From an uncultured Desulfobacca sp. (lineage in GTDB: Bacteria > Desulfobacterota > Desulfobaccia > Desulfobaccales > Desulfobaccaceae), in contig CALGOE010000231.1 in the NCBI GenBank assembly GCA_937958145.1, positions 1-5,023 of the forward strand: a DNA stretch of 5,023 nucleotides, given 5' to 3'. The notes beneath the pieces are model-generated. The model saw only the letters and a program-made list of their open reading frames with translations, was not told where the DNA came from and ran no database searches. Numbering within the stretch: position 1 is the stretch's first letter; each line of letters begins with the position of its first letter. The position numbers were made by a program, and so were the translations under genes. Positions 1 to 5,023 of the stretch are shown here, in pieces.

Positions 1-1108
1 CTTCATCGACGAAATCGACGCCGTCGGCCGTCATCGCGGCGCCGGCCTGGGCGGCGGCCACGACGAACGGGAGCAGACTCTCAACCAGCTCCTGGTCGAA
101 ATGGACGGCTTTGAATCCAATGAAGGCGTCATCCTCATCGCCGCCACCAACCGTCCCGATGTCCTTGATCCGGCCCTGCTCCGCCCCGGGCGCTTCGACC
201 GGCAAATCGTCGTTCCCATCCCCGATCTCAAAGGACGGGAAAACATCCTGCGCGTCCATACCCGGAAAATACCCCTCTCCGATCTCGTCAATCTCTCGGT
301 CCTGGCCCGCGGCACCCCCGGCTTCTCCGGCGCCGATCTGGAAAATCTGGTCAACGAAGCCGCCATCTTCGCCGCCCGTTCCAATAAAGACCGGGTCACC
401 ATGGAGGACTTCGAAAAGGCCAAAGATAAAATCCTCATGGGCTCCGAACGCAAAAGCATGATCATCTCCGAAGAGGAACGCAAAAATACCGCTTATCACG
501 AAGCCGGCCATACCCTGGTGGCCAAACTCATTCCCGGCACCGACCCCATTCACAAAGTCACCATCATCCCCCGGGGCCGGGCCTTGGGTGTCACCCAACA
601 ACTGCCGTTGGATGAAAAACACACCTACACCCGCGACTATCTCCTCAACACCCTCTCCGTCCTCATGGGCGGCCGGGCCGCCGAGGAACTCGTCCTCCAA
701 CACCTCACCACCGGGGCCGGCAACGATATCGAACGCTCCACCGAGCTTGCCCGCAAAATGGTCTGCAACTGGGGCATGAGCGAACACCTGGGGCCCCTGG
801 CCTTCGGCAAACGGGAGGAACATATCTTCCTGGGCCGCGAAATCTCCCAGAATCGGGATTTCAGCGAAGACACCGCCCGTCTTATTGACAGCGAAATCAA
901 AAAGTTCGTCGAAACCTCCTACCAACGGGCCCGTACCATCCTGCGGCAACATGAAGACGCCCTCCATGCCCTGGCCAAGGCCCTCCTGGAAAAGGAAACC
1001 CTGGACAGCAACGAAGTGGATGCCATCGTCTCCCAATATGTCGCCATCCCGCCGGCAAACAGCGCGCCCACCGACGACGCCGCCATGGCCCCGGCCATCA
1101 ACGCCTGA
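1..1108 (+). CDS. ftsH: ATP-dependent zinc metalloprotease FtsH, 3' part (5' end outside window)
   Basis: FtsH is a membrane-anchored hexameric AAA+ protease that unfolds and degrades membrane and short-lived cytoplasmic proteins. The reading frame is open from base 2 and ends at TGA 1106-1108, giving 368 visible residues. The fragment opens on the Walker B motif FIDEID. The second region of homology follows (ATNRPD near fragment residue 48), with the arginine-finger segment RPGRFDR ending at residue 67. The zinc site HEAGH lies at bases 497-511, and the likely third zinc ligand is the Asp of GAGNDI at 725-727. A helical C-terminal part ends in an Ala/Pro-rich tail. The Walker A motif and the N-terminal membrane segments lie upstream of the window. 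No catalytic residue in the visible part is altered. It is the first gene of the cluster seen here, with folP 14 bases downstream. Identification is secure; the start cannot be seen. Confidence 0.97.
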   Translation, partial: FIDEIDAVGRHRGAGLGGGHDEREQTLNQLLVEMDGFESNEGVILIAATNRPDVLDPALLRPGRFDRQIVVPIPDLKGRENILRVHTRKIPLSDLVNLSVLARGTPGFSGADLENLVNEAAIFAARSNKDRVTMEDFEKAKDKILMGSERKSMIISEEERKNTAYHEAGHTLVAKLIPGTDPIHKVTIIPRGRALGVTQQLPLDEKHTYTRDYLLNTLSVLMGGRAAEELVLQHLTTGAGNDIERSTELARKMVCNWGMSEHLGPLAFGKREEHIFLGREISQNRDFSEDTARLIDSEIKKFVETSYQRARTILRQHEDALHALAKALLEKETLDSNEVDAIVSQYVAIPPANSAPTDDAAMAPAINA

Positions 1109-1122
1109 CTAACCCCGTCTGT

Positions 1123-2019
1123 ATGTCCTCTCAACGCTTAAGCAACAGGCTGTCTGGGCACACAACGCCGGCCTCACTGGTCGTCGGCTCACGGACCTTT
1201 GATCTGACCCGCGGTCCCATCCTCATGGGCATCGTCAACGTCACCCCCGATTCCTTCTCCGACGGCGGCCTCTTCTTCGCAGCCCCGGCCGCCCTCGACC
1301 AAGCCTTGCAGCTCGCCGCCGCCGGGGCCGATATCCTCGATATCGGCGGCGAGTCCACCCGGCCCTTTGCCGACCCCGTACCGCTCCAGGAAGAGCTCCG
1401 CCGGGTCATTCCCCTTATCCAGGCCATCCGCCGCCACAGCGACATCCCCATCTCCATTGACACCTACAAGGCCCCCGTGGCCCAGGCCGCCCTCGATGCC
1501 GGCGCCAACCTCATCAATGACATCAGCGCCCTGCGTTTTGACCCCCAGATGATCCACGTCGCCGCCCAAGCCCACGTCCCCGTCGTCCTCATGCACATGC
1601 AGGGGCAACCCCGCACCATGCAGATCGCCCCCCACTACGACGATGTCGTCTCTGAAGTCAAGGCCTTTCTGGCCGAACGCCGGGATTTTGCCCTGGCCCA
1701 CGGCATCCCCGCCCAGAACATCATCTTGGATGTGGGCATCGGCTTCGGCAAAAATCTGGCCCATAACCTGGAACTCATCCGGCGCCTGGACGAATTTCAC
1801 CATCTGGGCTGCCCCCTCTTATTGGGCGTCTCTCGCAAGGCCTTTATCGGCCATCTCCTCAACGCCCCCGTCACCGAACGGGACATCGGTTCCCTGGGAG
1901 CCATCGCCGTCGGCCTTGTCCGCGGCGCCCAGATCATCCGAACCCATAATATCCAGCTGGCCAAACAACTGACCACGGTCATGACCGCCGTCCTCACCGG
2001 CGCCGCCGCCGAACCTTAA
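1123..2019 (+). CDS. folP: Dihydropteroate synthase
   Basis: FolP condenses p-aminobenzoate with 6-hydroxymethyl-7,8-dihydropterin pyrophosphate to make dihydropteroate in folate synthesis, and is the sulfonamide target. The 298-residue product carries the family motifs in order along one TIM barrel: MGIVNVTPDSFSDGG (35-49), GGESTRP (75-81), DTYK (113-116), NDIS (132-135), HMQG (158-161), DVGIGFGK (203-210), GVSRKAFIG (235-243) and RTHN (273-276). Length is close to the usual 270-300. The barrel motif normally written DPGIGFGK has Val204 in place of Pro. The ATG at 1123 is chosen because the next in-frame ATG (1225) would remove the first barrel strand. No Shine-Dalgarno sequence precedes it, and it lies 14 bases after the ftsH stop, so translation may be coupled to ftsH. 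cdaA follows after 21 bases. Function is certain; the exact start is slightly less so. Confidence 0.97.
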   Translation: MSSQRLSNRLSGHTTPASLVVGSRTFDLTRGPILMGIVNVTPDSFSDGGLFFAAPAALDQALQLAAAGADILDIGGESTRPFADPVPLQEELRRVIPLIQAIRRHSDIPISIDTYKAPVAQAALDAGANLINDISALRFDPQMIHVAAQAHVPVVLMHMQGQPRTMQIAPHYDDVVSEVKAFLAERRDFALAHGIPAQNIILDVGIGFGKNLAHNLELIRRLDEFHHLGCPLLLGVSRKAFIGHLLNAPVTERDIGSLGAIAVGLVRGAQIIRTHNIQLAKQLTTVMTAVLTGAAAEP

Positions 2020-2040
2020 CCCCCCGGTCTCCACAATCCC

Positions 2041-2844
2041 ATGGGCTTGGAATACTTCCCCCTGCGTTGGCAGGATGTCCTTGATATCATTCTCTCCGCA
2101 GTCCTGATTTATCAGCTTCTGCTCCTGCTGCGGGGCACCCAGGGCATCCAGATCCTGGCCGGCATCCTCATCCTGCTCCTGGCTTACTGGGGCGCCCGGC
2201 GTCTGGACCTCTTCACCCTCGAGTGGTTCCTGGAAAGCTTTGTCAAAAGCCTGGTCCTCATTATCATCATCCTCTTCCAGGCCGATATCCGCCGCATGCT
2301 CAGTCGGGTCGGCCGCCAGGCCGTCTTCCGCTATGACTATACCGAACCCCAGGTCCTGGAAGAAATCGCCGCCGCAGCCGATTCCCTGGCCAGCCAAAAG
2401 ATCGGTGCCCTCTTTGTCCTGCGCCGCCACGGCAAACTGCGGGACTACCTGGAAAGCGGCATCCCCTTGGCCGCCTCGGTCACCAGAGAGCTCTTAATCA
2501 CCCTCTTCTGGCCCAAAAGCCCGACCCACGACGGCGCCGTCATCATCTCAGGCGACCAGATCCTGGCCGCCGGTTGCGTTCTCCCCCTGACCCAACAGGC
2601 CGGCCTGGACAAATCCCTGGGTACCCGCCACCGGGCCGGCATCGGCATTACCGAAAACTCTGACGCCGTGGCCATCATCGTCTCCGAAGAAAAAGGCCAG
2701 ATCGCTCTGGCCCGGGAAGGAAAGCTGACCACCAACCTCAGCCGCACCCAACTCCTCCATACCCTGAACGAAATCTTTACCGACGCCGGCGAGACCACCG
2801 GAGGCTGGTTTGACAAAATTTATCGCCTCTTTGAAAAGAAATAA
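2041..2844 (+). CDS. cdaA: Membrane diadenylate cyclase (CdaA/DacA type)
   Basis: CdaA joins two ATP molecules into cyclic di-AMP, a second messenger linked in other bacteria to potassium, osmolyte and cell-wall control. The 267-residue product has three predicted N-terminal membrane helices (about 13-31, 35-52 and 66-81), then a short linker and the cytoplasmic DAC domain (about 100-235). The catalytic DGA motif is at residues 164-166 (bases 2530-2538), and RHR, within GTRHRAG, is at 196-198 (2626-2634). Both are intact, so activity is expected. Length and order match the CdaA class rather than DisA or CdaS. The ATG at 2041 gives the usual short lead-in before the first helix. No Shine-Dalgarno sequence is visible in the C-rich 21-base spacer after folP. 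The 3' end overlaps the downstream ybbR/cdaR gene by 35 bases, consistent with their products working together at the membrane. Confidence 0.96.
   Translation: MGLEYFPLRWQDVLDIILSAVLIYQLLLLLRGTQGIQILAGILILLLAYWGARRLDLFTLEWFLESFVKSLVLIIIILFQADIRRMLSRVGRQAVFRYDYTEPQVLEEIAAAADSLASQKIGALFVLRRHGKLRDYLESGIPLAASVTRELLITLFWPKSPTHDGAVIISGDQILAAGCVLPLTQQAGLDKSLGTRHRAGIGITENSDAVAIIVSEEKGQIALAREGKLTTNLSRTQLLHTLNEIFTDAGETTGGWFDKIYRLFEKK
2800..2804 (+). promoter_or_regulatory. Ribosome binding site deciding the TTG start of ybbR/cdaR
   Basis: GGAGG lies inside the 3' end of cdaA, five bases before a TTG at 2810. This is the clearest Shine-Dalgarno match among the plus-strand genes here, and it supports starting ybbR at TTG rather than at the later ATG (2849), which has only a weak AAGGG before it. 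Confidence 0.7.
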
Positions 2845-3727
2845 GGGCATGAAACTCCTGGCCTTTTTCCTGGCTCTGGCCGCCTGGTTCGCGGTCGGCT
2901 CCGAAGAGCGGACCGAAACCACCCTGCAACTGGCCCTGGAGCTTACCAATATCCCCAAACAGCTCATGGTCACCAACGAAATCCCGTCCCAGGTCGAGGT
3001 GCGGGTCCAGGGCCCCCGCAGCGTTATCCGTGAACTTGCCGATGACAAGCGCCGCCTCCGCATCGATCTCGCCGACGGTAAACCCGGCACCCGCACCGAA
3101 CTGATTTCCGCCGGTGCCCTCAATTTTCCCCGGGGCGTCGTGGTCAGCCGCATCCGCCCCAACGCCATCACCATTGACCTTGATCAGGCCCTCACCCGCC
3201 GCCTGGAGGTCGCCCCCGTCCTTAAAGGCTCGCCCCCCCCAGGCTTTGAGGTGGGGGAAGTCACCCTGACGCCCAAAGAAACCGTGGTGCGCGGTCCCAA
3301 AAACGACATCCTGCAACTCAAACAGATTCATACCATCCCCATCGACGTCTCCAAACTCAGCTCGTCGGTAACCCGGGAAGTGGAACTGGATTTTCAAAAC
3401 CTCCCCCTCACCTCCCTGGACAGTCAACCCATCGTCGCCAAAATCACCATCCGTCCCAAACTCCAGACCAAAACCTTTCCTGATATCGTCGTCGTCCCCT
3501 ACGGCGCCTCCAACCCTCTGCGGTTGCAGCCACCCAAAGTCACCGTCACCGTCCGCGGCCCGGCCACTAACCTGGATCTCCTCCGCCCCGAAGAGATCAC
3601 CCCCCGCATCAACCTGAAAAACCTCAAACCGGGGAATTACGAAGCCAAGATCGCCGTCGAAGTCCCCGCCGGCCTCGAGGTCGTGGCGGTCTCCCCCGAA
3701 AAAATCAAAGTCAAAATTCTCAGATAG
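2810..3727 (+). CDS. cdaR: YbbR-domain protein, CdaA regulator (CdaR-like)
   Basis: YbbR/CdaR proteins sit in the membrane by one N-terminal helix, with YbbR repeats outside the cytoplasm, and modulate the activity of their partner CdaA. The 305-residue product starts at TTG 2810 after a GGAGG. It has a short basic N-terminus, one hydrophobic helix (about residues 14-30, KLLAFFLALAAWFAV) and no other membrane segment. The rest is beta-rich, with roughly three YbbR-like repeats (about 35-110, 112-203 and 210-302). Each has a strand ending in a V-R-G-P or V-Q-G-P type turn: VRVQGPRS, VVRGPKND and VTVRGPAT. The gene overlaps cdaA by 35 bases, so translational coupling is likely. An alternative start is ATG 2849, which would leave almost nothing before the membrane helix. 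A run of eight C lies in frame at 3233-3240. The CdaA-regulating role is inferred from family and position; it has not been shown for this protein. Confidence 0.9.
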   Translation: MTKFIASLKRNKGMKLLAFFLALAAWFAVGSEERTETTLQLALELTNIPKQLMVTNEIPSQVEVRVQGPRSVIRELADDKRRLRIDLADGKPGTRTELISAGALNFPRGVVVSRIRPNAITIDLDQALTRRLEVAPVLKGSPPPGFEVGEVTLTPKETVVRGPKNDILQLKQIHTIPIDVSKLSSSVTREVELDFQNLPLTSLDSQPIVAKITIRPKLQTKTFPDIVVVPYGASNPLRLQPPKVTVTVRGPATNLDLLRPEEITPRINLKNLKPGNYEAKIAVEVPAGLEVVAVSPEKIKVKILR

Positions 3728-3829
3728 GTCCGGGCCGATAATCTTACACCCTAAAAATGCCTTCTCTGACCCCCTCCCCTGCCGGCGCTTTTGCCACAAC
3801 CTGCCAGACTCCGGCCCCATGGCGCGGCA

Positions 3830-3859
3830 AAGGCGGGGTTGCCCCCGCCTTCGGCTTTT
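3830..3859 (+). terminator. Possible intrinsic terminator after ybbR, maybe bidirectional
   Basis: A perfect 9-bp stem pairs AAGGCGGGG (3830-3838) with CCCCGCCTT (3843-3851) around the loop TTGC. Seven bases later comes a short T run (3856-3859). The hairpin lies about 100 bases after the ybbR stop and about 50 bases after the stop of the convergent minus-strand gene, so it could end both transcripts. The T tract is poor on both strands (TTTT after a gap on plus, TTT on minus), which lowers confidence in true Rho-independent termination. The rest of the 176-base intergenic region holds no gene I can support. Confidence 0.5.
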
Positions 3860-3903
3860 CCCTTGGATATCATTGGCTATCAGCCTGAAAATTATTCACC
3901 TGC

Positions 3904-4752
3904 TTACAAGGCCCCGGCTTTGCCCTTTTCCTCCAGGAGGTTTCCCAACATAAGCAGATGAACCTTCTCCTCTTGGGCAACCTGCAGTAAGAACTCCTGC
4001 GTCGCCGCCACCGCCGCCTTCTCGGCAAAACGCCGGTACAGGTCCAGAGCCTGGGTCTCCAGCATCATGGCAATATCCAACGCCCCCAGCAGGGTTGCCA
4101 TGTACGGCCGGTTTTTTTCCAGGAACTCCGACATCTTATAGCCGCCCTCCATGATATCGGTCCTGATCCTCATCTCCAGGGCCGTCATTTCCTGCCCCGG
4201 CTCCGCCTGCCGGTAAAAATCCTGGAACTTCTTTTTGTGCAGGTCTGAGACCTCCACCATCTTGCTGAACAGCCTCCTGACTTCGGGATCCGTCGCCGTG
4301 GCCAACAACGACTGGTAAAATTGCTTCAGGCTCTCTTCCATGCCAATGGCCAGGGCCGCAATTTCGGCCGGGGTCTCGTCACCCCGGACCATATCCAGGT
4401 GCAGCTCCTCCGGCCCGCTGGCCTTGTAGCCCTGCCAGGCCTTGATTCCCCCTTTCAGGTTATACACTTCCTGAAAGCCATAACCCTGCAGCAGTTGGGC
4501 CGCCACCCGGCTGCGCCCGCCAATGGCGCAATAAGTGATGATCGGCTTGTTTTTATCCAGTTCGGTCACCGCCTCGGCCAATTGCCCCAAGGGAATGAGT
4601 TTGGCCCCGGCCAGATGTTCCTCCTCATATTCCCAGGGCTGGCGCACGTCCAGGAGGGTGTAACTCCCCTCCGGCTGTGTTGCCAGGAATTGCTTGGCCT
4701 CATCTGCATCCATGCTTTCAGCCAGGCTGAACAGCTTGCGCAACTGCACCAT
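3904..4752 (-). CDS. Rhodanese / ferritin-like domain fusion protein
   Basis: The 282-residue product appears cytoplasmic, with no signal peptide or membrane helix. Residues about 10-110 form a rhodanese domain: LLDVRQPWEY (33-42), then the active-site loop CAIGGRS starting at Cys75, then NLKGGIKAW (98-106). The Cys suggests persulfide carriage or sulfurtransfer. Residues about 125-275 form a ferritin/rubrerythrin-like four-helix domain. Candidate di-iron ligands are Glu139 or Glu140 in helix 1, His172 in helix 2, Glu232 in helix 3, and Glu262 and His265 (EEKVH) in helix 4. The helix-2 ExxH position reads SDLH, with Ser169 where Glu is expected. The start at 4752 is supported by AGGGGAG eight bases upstream; an upstream in-frame ATG (4872) would only add a low-complexity Pro/Arg/Gly-rich stretch. 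It follows a probable oxidoreductase gene on the same strand. A link to sulfur or peroxide stress is inferred; the substrate is unknown. Confidence 0.88.
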   Translation of the reverse strand: MVQLRKLFSLAESMDADEAKQFLATQPEGSYTLLDVRQPWEYEEEHLAGAKLIPLGQLAEAVTELDKNKPIITYCAIGGRSRVAAQLLQGYGFQEVYNLKGGIKAWQGYKASGPEELHLDMVRGDETPAEIAALAIGMEESLKQFYQSLLATATDPEVRRLFSKMVEVSDLHKKKFQDFYRQAEPGQEMTALEMRIRTDIMEGGYKMSEFLEKNRPYMATLLGALDIAMMLETQALDLYRRFAEKAAVAATQEFLLQVAQEEKVHLLMLGNLLEEKGKAGAL

Positions 4753-4760
4753 TACTTTCT

Positions 4761-4767
4761 CTCCCCT
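4761..4767 (-). promoter_or_regulatory. Ribosome binding site for the rhodanese-ferritin gene
   Basis: On the minus strand AGGGGAG ends eight bases before the ATG at 4752. It fixes the start of this gene and rules against the 40-residue longer reading from 4872, which has no such site. I could not assign a convincing -35/-10 promoter pair in the 122-base gap upstream. Confidence 0.75.
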
Positions 4768-4812
4768 TTCTAGCTTAAAACCTGGGCACAACCCTCGATC
4801 TGGCCAAGGACC

Positions 4813-4851
4813 AAGGGGGGGCCGCGCCGCCCTGCCCGGTGGCGCCCCCTT
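4813..4851 (-). other. GC-rich inverted repeat between two minus-strand genes
   Basis: On the plus strand AAGGGG (4813-4818) pairs with CCCCTT (4846-4851), and GCGCC (4824-4828) with GGCGC (4841-4845). That gives 11 base pairs with a five-base bulge and a 12-base loop. It lies 23 bases after the stop of the upstream minus-strand gene and about 60 bases before the rhodanese-ferritin start. No T tract follows it on the minus strand, so it may be a Rho-type or processing hairpin rather than an intrinsic terminator, or it may simply reflect base composition. Confidence 0.35.
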
Positions 4852-4874
4852 ATGCCGACTCTCCGGCCTCAACC

Positions 4875-5023
4875 TCAGGGCTCGTCCAGTTCACCGGATA
4901 TCTGAAACTTGCGCATAAAGCGCCGGTCAATAAAATCTTTCAGCCAAAAAGCCAGCCGGCCGGCAAAGACCACTTGTTGTCTCCAGAAGATGGCCCGATC
5001 ATCCCCCATATTGAAGATCAACA
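4875..5023 (-). CDS. C-terminal end of a protein, possibly an FAD-dependent pyridine-nucleotide-disulfide oxidoreductase (5' part outside window)
   Basis: A minus-strand frame enters from the right edge and ends at TGA (4875-4877), leaving 48 residues. It begins LIFNMGDDRAIFW, continues with VVFAGRLAFWLKDFIDRR and ends in GELDEP. The stretch VVFAGRLAFWLKDFIDRRF is aromatic, basic and hydrophobic, and would suit an amphipathic helix lying on a membrane surface. Such tails close NDH-2 and sulfide:quinone-reductase-like flavoproteins, and the GR-A-x-x-LK-x-x-ID pattern recalls them. This is family memory on a short fragment, so the assignment is tentative. That the frame is coding is more secure: its composition is protein-like, it is open to the window edge, and it shares the strand of the next gene, whose start is 122 bases downstream. 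Confidence 0.55.
   Translation of the reverse strand, partial: LIFNMGDDRAIFWRQQVVFAGRLAFWLKDFIDRRFMRKFQISGELDEP

Noticed and set aside
1189..2430. Two minus-strand open frames of just over 200 codons (1189-1803 and 1819-2430) antisense to folP and cdaA
   Set aside because: Both are Gly/Asp/Val-rich shadows caused by codon bias. The sense strand carries complete catalytic motifs of DHPS and diadenylate cyclase.
2777..3820. Long minus-strand open frame of 347 codons antisense to ybbR
   Set aside because: Its product is a low-complexity Gly/Asp/Phe-rich sequence, which is what the C-ending codons of the sense gene give when read backwards. The plus-strand frame has clear YbbR features and a Shine-Dalgarno.
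3757..3888. Small plus-strand open frame of 43 codons in the convergent intergenic region
   Set aside because: It has no Shine-Dalgarno, runs through the terminator-like hairpin and has no recognisable protein character.
4753..4872. 40-residue N-terminal extension of the rhodanese-ferritin protein from an ATG at 4872
   Set aside because: The extension is Pro/Arg/Gly-rich, spans a hairpin, lacks a Shine-Dalgarno and is out of keeping with rhodanese N-termini. The ATG at 4752 has a strong site.
4321..4918. Plus-strand open frames opposite the rhodanese-ferritin gene
   Set aside because: They overlap a minus-strand gene with clear rhodanese and ferritin-like motifs and show no coherent domain of their own.
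1..5023. Mobile element, CRISPR array, tRNA or riboswitch
   Set aside because: I found no transposase motif, spaced direct repeats, cloverleaf or recognisable aptamer. Nearly all sequence is explained by housekeeping genes.

Overview
This window looks like ordinary chromosome from a GC-rich, probably anaerobic Gram-negative bacterium. The order ftsH-folP-cdaA-ybbR, together with a rhodanese-ferritin-like fusion protein, points to the Desulfobacterota (former Deltaproteobacteria). That placement is inferred from gene content and order, not from a marker gene or a search.

Positions 1-3727 hold a tightly packed plus-strand cluster. It comprises the 3' part of ftsH (membrane AAA+ zinc protease, cut by the window edge), folP (dihydropteroate synthase), cdaA (membrane diadenylate cyclase making c-di-AMP) and a ybbR/cdaR gene (membrane-anchored, extracytoplasmic regulator of CdaA). 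Spacers are 14 and 21 bases, and the last two genes overlap by 35 bases, so one transcript is likely. The cluster joins membrane protein quality control, folate synthesis and c-di-AMP signalling. glmM, which often follows cdaA-cdaR, is not here.

Positions 3728-3903 form a convergent intergenic region with a 9-bp GC-rich hairpin, a plausible terminator that may serve both strands. An upstream inverted repeat overlaps one arm of it and would compete with it.

Positions 3904-5023 are on the minus strand. A 282-residue protein combines an N-terminal rhodanese domain with a C-terminal ferritin-like four-helix domain and has a clear Shine-Dalgarno sequence. Upstream of it, across a 122-base gap with a GC-rich hairpin, is the last 48 codons of another protein. 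Its tail resembles that of FAD-dependent pyridine-nucleotide-disulfide oxidoreductases, but weakly. This pair may act in sulfur or redox-stress chemistry.

The plus strand is C-rich throughout. Plus-strand genes favour C-ending codons and the minus-strand gene favours G-ending codons, as expected from replication-linked skew. I see no mobile element, tRNA, rRNA or CRISPR array, and no clearly new system. The most interesting items are the fusion protein with an altered helix-2 metal-ligand position, the operon ending without glmM, and the missing Shine-Dalgarno sequences before folP and cdaA.
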